Origin: CAWBOY01 sp963790585 | GTDB taxonomy: Bacteria > Planctomycetota > Planctomycetia > Gemmatales > Gemmataceae | Assembly: GCA_963790585.1 (NCBI GenBank) | Contig: CAWBOY010000006.1 | Location: 434,001-498,000, forward strand | Direction: 5' to 3' | DNA: 64,000 bases | Shown here: positions 7,691-17,544 of the stretch, piece by piece | Layout: each line of letters starts with the position of its first letter | How positions within the stretch are numbered: position 1 is the first letter of the stretch | Notes under the pieces: model-generated | Told to the model about the DNA's origin: nothing | The model's database searches: none | Seen by the model: the letters and a program-made list of their open reading frames with translations, nothing else | Translations under genes and position numbers: made by a program

Positions 7691-9568
7691 TCACTTCGGC
7701 GGATCGAACCCCATCTGCACGCGGCCTTTACCCTCGTTGGTCATGCCAAAGAAGATAAAGCACATCTCGTTCGTCGTCTCCTCGCCGAAGCGCACATTGC
7801 GGGGCGGACTAAACGGGTTATTCGGGTTCTTAACGCTGTTGTCGTAAATCGCCTCCACGTCGAAGCGCGTGCCGGTTTTGACGTGGAGCGGTTTCTTGAG
7901 CCAATAGGTCTCTTGCCAGTTGTATTCCCAATCGTCGATGCCAACGAGCGTCTCGGTGTTGCCGTCGGGCGGTGTCATCGTCACTTTGACCTTCTTGCCG
8001 AGCATGTGCATATGTGGCATGACCGAATAAAGGACGACGTCTTCTTTCATCCAGATGGTGCCCGTGACTTTATAATTTTCGTTGTTGGCGGGGATGTTGA
8101 GCAGGTACGGAAACTTGCCGTTGCCAGGCAGGACGGTCCCCTTAAAGAGCTTTTTCGGCTCCTGCTTGGCGAAATAGAGGCCAAGGGTGATCCGATCCTT
8201 TTCTGTCCGGCCGGTGCGATGATAGTGCGCCTGCACTAGGAGATCGGAGCCTTTCGGCAGGAACCAGGCCATCTCATCGGGCAGGCGGCGTGGCACTTGG
8301 CCCGGTGCCCAACCGCTCAGACCGCCGAAGGTTCCGTCGGCCGTCGTAAGGAAACCGACGCCCATCGACACGTTGTAGCCTGGGCCATGATCCAGGTCCT
8401 CGGGTTTTGACGCCTTCGCTTGCTCGAGCTTCTCCAATTCGCGGCCACGGCCTTTGGTGTCGAAGAAATTAAGTGTGTGGTGCAACACGCGGGTGTTGCC
8501 GGGGCGCACCTCAATGGCCCGCACGTATTTGTCTTCCGTCAGTCCAGTCGGCATGACGAAGACGCGAAACAGGTCTTTGCCGCTCGGGCCGACGATCATC
8601 TCTTCCGAAACGGTTAGCACGAGATCGGGCTTGCCGAGAGTCCAGCCATCGATGAAGCTCTTGGGTTTAGGTGCATCACTGCTATTCCCTTCGGGCGTGC
8701 CGCTGTCGACCCAATCGGCCAGCGTCTTGATCTCCTTGTCGGAAAGGCGTCGGTCGTTGTGAAACGGCTGACTTTCGACCGGCTTCCACGGCGGCATCCG
8801 CCGATTCCGCGTGTATTCCTTGATGTCCGACGCCCAGCTCACCGCCTGGTTATACGTCATGAGTGCGAACGGCCCAACCTCGCCGGGGCGGTGGCATTGT
8901 TGGCAGTGCTCCTGCAGCAGAGGCATCACATCACGGTAATAGGTGACTTTCCCAGTCTTGGCTGTCACCTTCTCCGTGGGCACCGGGCAGCCAATGACTT
9001 TGGTCACCGGAGTGCGCACGTCTTTGCCGCTGAGGACGTCGTCGAGCGCGTTCTTCAGGTCATGGCTGGTGATTTTCGCGTTCTGTTTGAGTCGAGCCGC
9101 ATAGCCATCGTCGATCCGCCCGCGATAGCGCAGGACGAAGTTTTGGTCGAGGACAAAGGCACTTGGCACCGCTTCCGCTTTGAACAAGTCGGCCACCTGG
9201 AGCCGAACGTCCTTAAGAACAGGGAAGGGCAACTGGAATTCCGCAGCAACTTTGCCGATCTGAACCGCGTCGATGTCATCGTTACTATTAACGCCGAGAA
9301 AGCTGACGCCTTTGGCTTCGTAGCTCTTTGCCAATTCAGCCATGGTCGTCGAGTAACTCTTCGATACGGGGCAATCAAAGGAGAGAAAGAAAACGACGAT
9401 CGCTTTTTTGCCATTGAGATCGCTCAGCGCGATCTTTTTGCCCGAAGCGTCGCTAAGAGAGAAGCTATCGATCTTTTTGTTGATCTTGGCGCTGGAGGGA
9501 GAGTCCGCGGCGCTGACCGAACCGGCGAGGACGACAACGACCACGAGTGCGAGCAGGCGTGCTTTCAT
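7691..9568 (-). CDS. secreted redoxin–cytochrome c–copper monooxygenase-like fusion
   Basis: Exported multidomain redox protein of 625 residues. A signal peptide (MKARLLALVVVVVLAG) is followed by an AhpC/TSA-type redoxin domain to about residue 185, with one motif cysteine in FDCPVSKS. A heme c site, CQQCH, lies at about residues 222–226. The C-terminal half resembles the copper type II ascorbate-dependent monooxygenase fold, with candidate Cu ligands in LHHTLNF, QAHYHRTG and MPHMHMLG. This architecture is common in planctomycetes; the substrate is unknown. ATG 9568 is preferred over GTG 9586 because the signal peptide starts there. The reading frame is intact. Confidence 0.85.
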   Translation of the reverse strand: MKARLLALVVVVVLAGSVSAADSPSSAKINKKIDSFSLSDASGKKIALSDLNGKKAIVVFFLSFDCPVSKSYSTTMAELAKSYEAKGVSFLGVNSNDDIDAVQIGKVAAEFQLPFPVLKDVRLQVADLFKAEAVPSAFVLDQNFVLRYRGRIDDGYAARLKQNAKITSHDLKNALDDVLSGKDVRTPVTKVIGCPVPTEKVTAKTGKVTYYRDVMPLLQEHCQQCHRPGEVGPFALMTYNQAVSWASDIKEYTRNRRMPPWKPVESQPFHNDRRLSDKEIKTLADWVDSGTPEGNSSDAPKPKSFIDGWTLGKPDLVLTVSEEMIVGPSGKDLFRVFVMPTGLTEDKYVRAIEVRPGNTRVLHHTLNFFDTKGRGRELEKLEQAKASKPEDLDHGPGYNVSMGVGFLTTADGTFGGLSGWAPGQVPRRLPDEMAWFLPKGSDLLVQAHYHRTGRTEKDRITLGLYFAKQEPKKLFKGTVLPGNGKFPYLLNIPANNENYKVTGTIWMKEDVVLYSVMPHMHMLGKKVKVTMTPPDGNTETLVGIDDWEYNWQETYWLKKPLHVKTGTRFDVEAIYDNSVKNPNNPFSPPRNVRFGEETTNEMCFIFFGMTNEGKGRVQMGFDPPK

Positions 9569-9824
9569 GCTTTCGCGAAACCTCACGAGAGGAAGAATCT
9601 ACGAATCACTGGACTACCGCGATCATTCTACCAAGACAGGCAAGCGGCGGTTTCATCTTGGTTCGCAAAGATTGGAATGCAATGCCTTGTTAGCGGCGCC
9701 GATAGCTCAGAAGCGAGGTGAAGAATAAGCTCCGTCGTCGACAGGCCCTATCTTCAAAAAGGTGACGTGATGCGCCGTGACGCGTTTCTGCGCCGCCAAT
9801 CAACAGACATTTTTTTGAAAAACC

Positions 9825-10045
9825 CTACGGCACGTTCGCCAAGGAAGCGACCAGGGCGTTGTTGAACTCGTTCGGCTTTTCCATGTTGACCATGTGTCCG
9901 GCACCCTCGATAACTACTTTCTTCGACCCGTTTATTCCTTTCTCCAGCATTTCGATGTTCGCCTTGATTCGCGGCACGTCCCGACCGCCGAGAAATCAAT
10001 AAGGGCGGGACCTTGATGTCGTTCAGACGTTTGGCCGCGGCAGGT
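9825..10045 (-). pseudogene. 3' fragment of an alpha/beta hydrolase
   Basis: Only the C-terminal ~70 residues of an alpha/beta-fold hydrolase remain, in two frames. First comes AAAKRLNDIKVPPLLI, then after a one-base shift near 10000 LGGRDVPRIKANIEML, VVIEGAGHMVNMEKPNEF and a stop TAG at 9825–9827. These match the usual GxxDxxxP acid loop and the catalytic His loop (GAGH). The nucleophile half is missing. The fragment abuts the end of a truncated Rpn-like gene, so an insertion or deletion probably removed the 5' part. Confidence 0.7.
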
Positions 10046-10720
10046 TTAGGCGAGCGTTGCAGGACGGGGTTGCCGAGCCAGCAAAACTTTCACTCCATCA
10101 CAAATCGAGCCAAGTCGGTCGCTGGGTATTCGCAGACCGGTCAAAAAGAAAGCGGCCGTCATCACCCGGGCGGCTTGGGCGTGGTCGCATTCCTCCGCCA
10201 GTCGGCGATCAATCTCTCTAACGACCTCTCGGATAGCCTCGGTTATAGGTTGATCCGCCGGCAGCTGGCACAACGGAGCCAACGGGAGCAGGCTCACGCC
10301 GCCACGCAGGAACGTCTCGACCGGCTGCTGCCACATGCGGACCACATCATATCTGAAATCTACCCCACTGTTGCCGCTGGCGTAAGACAACTTTCCATCA
10401 ATCCCGGCCACGTCCGCTTTGGGGCGAAGCAGGATGAGAATGGTGCGGACGGGCACGCCAAAGCGGAAGTGCAATGCCGCACTATAGAGATGACACCGCC
10501 TGGCAACGTCCGCATCGGGACCGGACTGAAAGTTGAGATCCGCGATCTCCTGCAACGGCTCGCCGAAACCAATCGCTACATCGGTTGCGGCTGAAGGCGC
10601 CGAAAGATCGATGTTGAGCCGAAACGCCGGTTGCGTTCGAGGCAAGTCAAACGCGGGGACGAAATCCTCGGGCTGCGGCGACAGGATTTCCTTCACCGTG
10701 GCGTCGAATGGCAGGGACAT
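10046..10720 (-). CDS. Rpn-like / putative PD-(D/E)XK family protein, 3' truncated
   Basis: Resembles a planctomycete-type family of putative Rpn/transposase-like proteins: it opens MSLPFDATVKEIL, then has SAATDVAIGFGEPLQEIADL, RCHLYSAALHFRFGVPVRTI and ILLRPKADVAG, followed by YDVVRMWQQPVETFLRGG and LPLAPLCQLPADQP. Related proteins as I recall them continue past the point where this one ends abruptly in ARQPRPATLA, so the 3' end appears cut at the junction with the hydrolase remnant. ATG 10720 fits the family start; a GTG at 10762 is also possible. It lies 46 bp after another Rpn-type gene in the same direction. Confidence 0.6.
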   Translation of the reverse strand: MSLPFDATVKEILSPQPEDFVPAFDLPRTQPAFRLNIDLSAPSAATDVAIGFGEPLQEIADLNFQSGPDADVARRCHLYSAALHFRFGVPVRTILILLRPKADVAGIDGKLSYASGNSGVDFRYDVVRMWQQPVETFLRGGVSLLPLAPLCQLPADQPITEAIREVVREIDRRLAEECDHAQAARVMTAAFFLTGLRIPSDRLGSICDGVKVLLARQPRPATLA

Positions 10721-10765
10721 CCCTGAGTCTCGGTTTTTCAGAAAGGCGCTTGACCAGGCCACCGC

Positions 10766-11692
10766 TCAAGGCATCGGCGCCGCCCAAATACGGCGGACTT
10801 CGTCCGGGGTCTTCGCCGTTCCGAGGGCTTCCAAGATAGCCTTCAGTTGGTCGTCGTAGTGAACATTTTCGATTTCGGGCATAAGTTTAAGGCCCTCCTC
10901 GCCGAACCTTACCTTCAGCAACGCCTCAATTCCGAGCCGCATTCCAGCTCGGCGGCCGACGCGCTCCGGGGTTGAAACGAATGGCATTTTGTTCTCCTGC
11001 TGAATGGATGCGACATCTTGCCAAAAGAGATTCTCGAGCGGCGACGGCAACTCCATTAGCCAATCAATCACGCGAAACAACTCGCGAATGTCCTTCGCAC
11101 TAAAGCCACGCTCGTACAGACCGCGTACCAGCCGAAGCTTCCATACGCTCCGGCCAACGGAGTCGTTATGAGTCTGCAGAGCTTTCAGATGAGCCATCAC
11201 GACCGTGGCAAACGGATTGTCGCTTGTCTCCAGTTCCGCTTCACTCGCCGTCAAGTCGAGAAGCTTGACGATCGGAAATCGGACGGTGGTCTCGTACCCA
11301 AACAAGTTTTGGCGGAACTCATTTGGACGCCAATTCGGATCATCATCGGCCAAAACCGCGAGGCTCGCCACCGATCGATTATAGCGGTCGAAGATGCGAT
11401 AGTTGTAGACGAACATTCGTTGTGGGAAGTCGGCATCGCGTGCCGTCTGCACCTCGACATGAATCAATACCCAGCACTCGACGCCAGCTATCGTCCAAAC
11501 CTTGACCAGCTTGTCGACATACCGCCGCCCAATCTCGGCTGCGCGCACCACCTGCTGGAACTCCTTGTCCAGCGATTCGTAACCTCGGGACCAATCGATC
11601 TGCGCGTGGATGTCGGGGAACAACAGCGACAAAAAAGAGTCGAAATAGGAATCGAGTGCTTCCTTCCACGGGCTATCAAAGCCGGCGGGCAT
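10766..11692 (-). CDS. Rpn family recombination-promoting nuclease / putative transposase
   Basis: A 308-residue member of the Rpn (YhgA-like) family with a PD-(D/E)XK nuclease core; E. coli members are DNA endonucleases that promote RecA-independent recombination. Diagnostic segments are DSPWKEALDSYFDSFLSLLF, IDWSRGYESLDKEFQQVVR and VDKLVKVW, then the catalytic strand WVLIHVEVQ (Glu-x-Gln in place of ExK), followed by RMFVYNYRIFDRY and VASLAVLADDDPNWRP. The C-terminal part has GMRLGIEALLKVRFGEEGLKL, usual for the family. The frame is intact, so it may be functional. It sits beside a truncated relative and the SAP nuclease, in a region resembling an accessory island. Confidence 0.85.
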   Translation of the reverse strand: MPAGFDSPWKEALDSYFDSFLSLLFPDIHAQIDWSRGYESLDKEFQQVVRAAEIGRRYVDKLVKVWTIAGVECWVLIHVEVQTARDADFPQRMFVYNYRIFDRYNRSVASLAVLADDDPNWRPNEFRQNLFGYETTVRFPIVKLLDLTASEAELETSDNPFATVVMAHLKALQTHNDSVGRSVWKLRLVRGLYERGFSAKDIRELFRVIDWLMELPSPLENLFWQDVASIQQENKMPFVSTPERVGRRAGMRLGIEALLKVRFGEEGLKLMPEIENVHYDDQLKAILEALGTAKTPDEVRRIWAAPMP

Positions 11693-11787
11693 GGTAAGGT
11701 CCTAATGGTCTTCCCGGGGTATCGCTTCGCTCAACCATCGGCAACGCACCCGGCGGGCCAACCCCAGAGACGAATATCTCAAATGGT

Positions 11788-13629
11788 TCACGCTAAACTC
11801 AACAACACCTCCGCACGCTCCTTGTCGATTACAGCTGTGCAATTCAACAATCGGACCGGAAACGGCTTCTCCGGCTCCGATGCCGCCCAGCGGTCCGCCA
11901 GATAACGCAGTCCTTCTGCCGTTATCAGCGTCACATCCCAGTTCGTGCGTGCCTTGTATTTGTAGGCGAGGTTAATCGACTGAGGAGTAAACGCTGGAGC
12001 GATGACAAGGAATCCGATGGGATTCTTTCCACTGCCTTGTTCTTTCCGCATATATCCATCAAACTGTCCGTCGAGATGGTCCTGAAGGTTCACTGGTCCT
12101 TCCGCGGACTTGCAATCAAGCAGCAGGCATTGTCCTCCAGCAAGCGCGAGTCGGCCGTCCGCCTTGTTGTCTTTTCGCGTCATATCACAGGGCACGCGGA
12201 GTTTGACGTCGAACAGGAAGGCCGTTGCATCCTCAAATTGATGCTCGATGTCCAAATCCTTATTGATAACCTTCTTGGCCCTGAGCTCGGCATAGGCGCG
12301 ACTTGCCAGCAATTCAAAGTTAGCGTACCAGACCTCGCGGGGATCTTTCGTTTCTCGCGCTTCAAAAGTGAGGTCGTCGTAGAACTCGATCAATCGGCTA
12401 ACTAATTCAGCCTTCGACCCGCTCGACTTCAGCCCGAATCCCCCGCACATTCCGGAGAGCTTTTCTTTATCCAAGGAATTGAGCAATTCAGACGGCTTAA
12501 TGCCACTTCCCACCACTCGATCAATTAACTCCGCCTTATTTCCCGAACGCTCACCGCCTGCACGTTGGCTCACCGTCTTCAGCTCTGAAAGTAAGATCGA
12601 GTCATGGGACGCCAGCCGTCGGTAGTTGACCGTCTGAAGCTCTTGTTCAGCGTAGTCGCGCCGGATTATATCGGCGATCTCGGAAGGTATTACATCGATG
12701 TTCTGGTCGGATTCGTTCTTATAATTCCACAGCAATCCATGCCGCTGAAGTTTCTTTCGAGCTTCGTTAATCTCATCGGGATTGTGCAGAGCGCACTTTG
12801 CCTTTGGGAAACGCTTTAGAAACGCACCAATCGTCCAATGATCTTCCGAGGAGATCTCAAAATGGTTTCTAAGAACTCTGGGTAGCCGTAATTCGTCCTG
12901 CGAACTAACACCGTCGTTATTCGATGCAGCCTCAAGAACAACTCGATAAGTGTCGAGGCAATGCCATCTAAGAAAATCGGACTTTTTCAACTCATTAAGA
13001 TCTAACGACTTGGCCCGCTTTACAATCATTTTCTCATATTCAGCCACTTTTTCGTAGAGGCGGTATTCAGGAATGGAGTGCGTCTCCTCCTGAAGTAAAA
13101 CCGCGAATATGACTGCTTTCAGGTCATCCGACCCGGAGTCTGCATTGTTAATTGCTTCGAGTACACGATTTCGGTCGGCGAGCTTTGTGGCTTGCCCAAG
13201 AATGAATTTTGTGAGGTCATCATCGTCGTTGCCAATCGGCAGAATCCTTGCGTCGAGATAACTTGTCAACAGACGCAGTTTGATCTTCTTAAGCATATGA
13301 GGCGCGATGTCGGCAATGCGCTTGCAGATCGCTCGCCGGCCTTGCAAACGAAGTTCGACAGCATCGGTCTTAATCTTTGGTTTTTTCTTGGCAACTCGGG
13401 TGATCTTGGTGACGGCTTGACCATCGCCTGGCAACGATGGATCGGCGGGAACGGTGATTTCGATCTCTTCCCATTCACTTTCCTCAACCGATGCCTCTTC
13501 TTCTTGATTGCCAGACAATTGAGGCGCCTCGACAGATACGAGCGGTGGCCCATCCAGAGCAGGAGCATGTCCATCAGAAGCAGGCGGATCTCCATCGGAA
13601 ACGGGCGGTTGTTCATCGGTGGACGTCAT
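11788..13629 (-). CDS. SAP-domain protein with C-terminal PD-(D/E)XK-like nuclease domain
   Basis: A 613-residue soluble protein. The acidic, Pro/Ser-rich first ~70 residues look disordered, followed by a basic stretch (RVAKKKPKIK) and a helical region. Two SAP-type helix–extended loop–helix DNA-binding motifs appear at about 344–374 (LLSELKTVSQRAGG, GNKAELIDRV) and 386–415 (GLKSSGSKAELVSRLIEF). The C-terminus has a nuclease-like core: ADGRLAL (Asp near 491), then the strand CLLLDCKSAEG (Asp505, Lys507), a downstream Gln/Tyr helix, and IGFLVIAPAF. This matches the D…(D/E)xK pattern of restriction-type enzymes. ATG 13629 has GGAG about 10 nt upstream. No methylase or helicase is adjacent. A defence or mobile-element role is inferred, not shown. 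Confidence 0.7.
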   Translation of the reverse strand: MTSTDEQPPVSDGDPPASDGHAPALDGPPLVSVEAPQLSGNQEEEASVEESEWEEIEITVPADPSLPGDGQAVTKITRVAKKKPKIKTDAVELRLQGRRAICKRIADIAPHMLKKIKLRLLTSYLDARILPIGNDDDDLTKFILGQATKLADRNRVLEAINNADSGSDDLKAVIFAVLLQEETHSIPEYRLYEKVAEYEKMIVKRAKSLDLNELKKSDFLRWHCLDTYRVVLEAASNNDGVSSQDELRLPRVLRNHFEISSEDHWTIGAFLKRFPKAKCALHNPDEINEARKKLQRHGLLWNYKNESDQNIDVIPSEIADIIRRDYAEQELQTVNYRRLASHDSILLSELKTVSQRAGGERSGNKAELIDRVVGSGIKPSELLNSLDKEKLSGMCGGFGLKSSGSKAELVSRLIEFYDDLTFEARETKDPREVWYANFELLASRAYAELRAKKVINKDLDIEHQFEDATAFLFDVKLRVPCDMTRKDNKADGRLALAGGQCLLLDCKSAEGPVNLQDHLDGQFDGYMRKEQGSGKNPIGFLVIAPAFTPQSINLAYKYKARTNWDVTLITAEGLRYLADRWAASEPEKPFPVRLLNCTAVIDKERAEVLLSLA

Positions 13630-13669
13630 GATGCTCTCCGAACCATAAATTAGGCAGAGACTGTGCAAA

Positions 13670-14120
13670 CAGGAGCGTGCAGGTGCATTTTACGCATTAT
13701 GTATATCCTGCGAGGATGCACGAGAACAGGTGCGACGTAAGTCGTTTCAAGCGAGGGGCTTCCCAAGCACCGGCCTAACCTGCTTTTGTTGATGGGTGGA
13801 CCTGGCCCGCAGTCTCACCGAGGCCTATGCGTCAACCAACCTGGTGCCGCATTTGAAACCCTTCGGGTCCGGTTTCAATTCCGAACCATCGAATCCGGCG
13901 GAACCATAGGTCAGGCCAGGAGAGCCGCACCTTTCACGGCCAGACGCCAGCTAAACACCAAGGCGCCTGAATTTCTCCAGACCTAAGCCTGCACCATAGC
14001 CAAAAAACTTCTATTTAAGATCTCACCTCAACCCCTCTCTCCCGAGTAAGCGGGCGAGGGGCTTCGGGGACCGTATGTAAGCGCCCCTTGGAAGTCGAAG
14101 TCCTAAGCCTTGTGCTCGCG
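13670..14120. other. intergenic region, no supported gene
   Basis: Together with the following repeat this separates the SAP nuclease from putA by ~800 bp. I see no convincing gene; short open frames here have low-quality composition. An approximate inverted match (GAAACCCTTCGGGTCCGGTTTC, split around its centre at ~13855) suggests another small palindrome. Confidence 0.4.
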
Positions 14121-14346
14121 GTTGTCGCCCCGAAGGGGCGAAGGATTGTAGCCACGGGTGGAGCGAAGCGCAACCCGTGGTAAGGTATAAGCTAGGTAGT
14201 CTTTCGCCCCGGAGGGGCGACGGAATCCGTCGCCCCTCCGGGGCGAAAGACAAATAAATCGCACCCGGACCACGGGTTACGCTTCGCCCGCCTTGCGGCG
14301 GGCTACGCTTCACCCGTGGCTACAGCCCTTCGCCCCTGCCGGGGCG
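14121..14346. repeat. 225-bp nested inverted-repeat element
   Basis: Outer arms (about 14124–14166 and 14308–14346) are inverted copies containing CGCCCCGAAGGGGCG-type and GTAGCCACGGGTG-type blocks. Inside them lie further ACCCGTGG and CCACGGGTT partners. At the centre (14201–14249) is a perfect 24-bp inverted repeat with a single-base spacer. No coding capacity. The layout resembles a MITE or a composite of dispersed planctomycete intergenic repeats. Confidence 0.75.
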
Positions 14347-14443
14347 AAAATCAGGTTCTATTCTTTAACTTGATGCGTATGGTGTTCCGAGCCGCTGAAC
14401 CCCGCGCTTGCGCTTGGGGCTGGAGTGAGTTCCCCTTCTTGTC

Positions 14444-17400
14444 CTACCGCCCCTCCCCCTCCCCCTCACTCTCCGCCATATTCGGCGCGAAGCCGCGTCG
14501 CAGCGTGTTCTCCGTGATCGTCCGCGGCAACACAAATTGCAACAGATAATCCGGGCCGCCGGCTTTCGAGCCGATGCCGGACAACTTGAATCCGCCGAAT
14601 GGCTGACGGTCCACGAGCGCCCCGGTGATTTTGCGATTGATATACAGATTGCCGACGCGGAACTCGCGCTTGACGCGGGCGATGTTCTTCGGGCTGCGTG
14701 AGAAGAGGCCGCCGGTCAGGGCGTATTTTGTGCCATTGGCGATCTGCAAGGCGTCTGTTAGGTCCTTTGATTTCAGCACGACGAGTACAGGACCGAAGAT
14801 CTCTTCCTGCGCGAGCGACGCGTTCGGCGCGACGTCGGCGAAGATGTGTGGGGCAACGTAATAGCCTTCGTCGGCGAGGGGGCCGATGTCGCCGGCGTAG
14901 ACGAGTTTGCCTTCTTTTTTGCCGTTTTCGATCGTCTTGAGGATCCGCTGGCGGGCGTCGTCATCGATGACGGGCGGCACGCCGCAGCCGGGATCTTCGG
15001 CGGGGGCGACCTTAAGGCTACGCGTCGCCTCGACGAGGCGCTTGACGAAATCGTCGTAGAGCGAATCGGGGACGATGACCCGGCTGCAGGCGGAGCATTT
15101 CTGGCCGGCGTAGCCGAAGGCACTCCAGACGACGCCGTGAATCGCCTCATCCATCTCGGCGTCATCATCGACGATGATGGCGTTTTTGCCGCCCATCTCG
15201 GCGATGACGCGCTTGACATGGTCCTGGCCGTCGGCCATGTCCGCGGCTTGGCGATTGATCGTCATGCCGACGCCGCGCGAGCCGGTGAAGGCGATCAGCG
15301 ATACGTCGGGATGATTCACCAAAACCGGGCCGACTTCCTCGCCGACGCCCGGCAGAAAACTGACGACGCCGCGCGGCAAGTCGACCTCGCGCAAGACTTC
15401 CATCAGCTTGGCCCCGATGACGCTCGACTGCTCGGCCGGCTTCATGATGACGGTGTTGCCCGTCACTAGAGCGGCCGCCGGTCATGCCGGCGAGGATGGC
15501 CATCGGGAAGTTCCAGGGCGCGATCACCGCGACCACGCCGCGCGGCTCGTAGAAGTACTCGTTATCCTCTCCGGCCACATCGCGGCGTCGCGGCCGCGCC
15601 ATTCGGAGCATTTCGCGAGCGTAAAAGTCGAAATAGTCAATCGTCTCGGCGACATCGGCGTCGGCCTCGCGCCACGGCTTGCCGCATTCGTAAACCTGCC
15701 ACGCCGCCAGCTCGAAGCGGCGCCGGCGGATCACCTTGGCCGCCGCGAACAGATAATCCGCTCGCTTGGCCGCCGCCGTATCGCGCCACCCCGGAAACGC
15801 AGTCGCTGGCCGCCTGGATCGCCTGTTTCGTCTGCTCGATCGAGGCGCTGCCCCATTTGCCGACGACCTGCTTGCGATGCGACGGATTGACGGAATCGAT
15901 CGCTTCTTTCGTAGCCAACTCTTTGTCATCGACGATCGGTGGATAAGTGCGGCCGAGCTGGCCGCCGACTTGGGCAAGCGCCGCCTGCATCGCCTTCCGC
16001 GCGTCCTCCTGGTGGAAATCGGTCAGGGCTTCGACCTGCAAGGGCGTATCGTATCGAGGCGTGGCCGGAGCCTTCGCCGTGCCATGGGCCGGCACGGGAG
16101 AAGAATGGGCGGCGCCGTTGTGGCCCTGCGTGGCAGGATTCATGAGCAGTTGCTCCTCGGGCAGGTGTTCGGTGAAGCTGGCGCGTAAGAACGATTCATT
16201 GGCGGTATTTTCCAACAGGCGGCGGACCAGATAGGCCATCCCCGGCAGCAGCTGGCCAAACGGTGTATAGACCCGCACGCGCTGGCCGAGCTTGACGAGC
16301 GTGTCCTTGACAGGCTCGGCCATGCCATAGAGCATCTGGATCTCAAAACTCCGCGGCGGCAAATCGAGCTGCCTGGCCAGGGCGATCGTATGCGCGAGGC
16401 TGCGGATATTATGGCTGGCCAGCGCGGGCCGCAGCCAACGGCGATTTTCGAGAAGAAACCGCGTCAGCCGTTCGTAATTAGCGTCGGTGTCGCTCTTGCG
16501 ATTCCAGACCGGACAGGGCCAATTTTGTTGCCGCGACTGGATCGTCTCGAAATCCCAGTATGCCCCTTTGACCAGCCGCACCGCGACAGGGGTACCGCGT
16601 CGCTCGGCCCAGTCGCGCAGCGATTTCAGGTCGGCTTCGCAATCGCGCAAATAGGCCTGCACGGCGATGCCGACGTCAGGCCAATCCCGAAACTCCGGCT
16701 CATCGAGAACCTCTTTGAAGATCTGAAATGTCAGGTCCTTGTAGGCATACTGTTCCATATCGAAGTTCAGAAACGCCCGCTGCTTCATCGCCTCGCGCAA
16801 TACTGGCCGTAGCCGGGCACGGACTTCGCGGCTCGTGCCGGCCGGGTCGATCGGGTCGAATTGCGAGTAAAGCGAGGTCAATTTCACGGAGACGTTGACG
16901 CGCGGGATAGGCCCCGCGTCATCGCGGTCAATGACGTCGTTGGCCGGCCAGGTGTTGACCTTCGCGCTGAGCCCGGAGATCAGATCGATATACTCGCGCT
17001 GCGATAGCTCAGCCTCATGCTCGGTGATGGTCGCTTCGCCGAGGACGTCGACGGTAAAGCCCAACGATCGACGGCGCATCCCCAAGATGGCTGTCAACAC
17101 TTCGGTCAGGTTCGACCCGGCGATGAACTTCCGCGCCAGCCGTTCTGATGAGGAAAACGCAACCGACGCAAAGGTGCGTCCGAGCAGGCCGGTGGTCGGG
17201 ATCAAATTCAGCCCCAGCTTGAGCCAGCCGGGCAGATGGCCGTCAGCCTCGCCGAAGTATTCGCGCAGATGCCGCGCGATCGAGGCCGGCGTCTTCAATA
17301 ACGGGAGAGCATCGACGAAGCGAAAAAGCTGGACTTTGATCGCCTCATTGCTCATGGACCATTCCATGAGCCTTTCGTCGAACCAGGCCGGACTGGCGAG

Positions 17401-17487
17401 GAGTGGCCCGCGCCGATCGACGCGTGCAAAAATGGCCCGGCCATAAAACTGGGTCAGCCGTTCGAGGTCAGCGGACTTGGACGTCAC
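14444..17487 (-). CDS. putA: bifunctional proline dehydrogenase / L-glutamate-gamma-semialdehyde dehydrogenase, two frameshifts
   Basis: Oxidises proline to glutamate in two steps. The FAD-dependent PRODH domain has VNVSVKLTSLYSQFDP, RLVKGAYWDFE and MLYGMAEPVKDTL. The NAD-dependent aldehyde dehydrogenase domain has GVVAVIAPWNFPMAILAGMT, VTGNTVIMKPAEQSS, FTGSRGVG, EMGGKNAIIVD and the catalytic Cys in GYAGQKCSACSR. The frame breaks twice: an extra base near 15801 (between AASD and AFPGWRD) and another near 15479 (after MAILAGMT); removing both restores a normal protein of about 1,013 residues. GTG 17487, with GGAGA upstream, is preferred over an ATG at 17535 that lies close to a repeat. No separate PutA regulator is adjacent. 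Confidence 0.88.
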
Positions 17488-17544
17488 AGAGCGGTCTCCA
17501 TCGCAAGTAGCGATCGTAAAAGCAAATCGTGTCATTATCTTGGC

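Noticed and set aside
8759..9721. A 320-codon open frame on the + strand
   Set aside because: It is antisense to the redoxin–cytochrome gene, with no ribosome site or recognisable motif.
13786..13986. 66-codon open frame between the SAP nuclease and the palindrome
   Set aside because: No motif, no ribosome site, and it lies in repeat-rich intergenic DNA.
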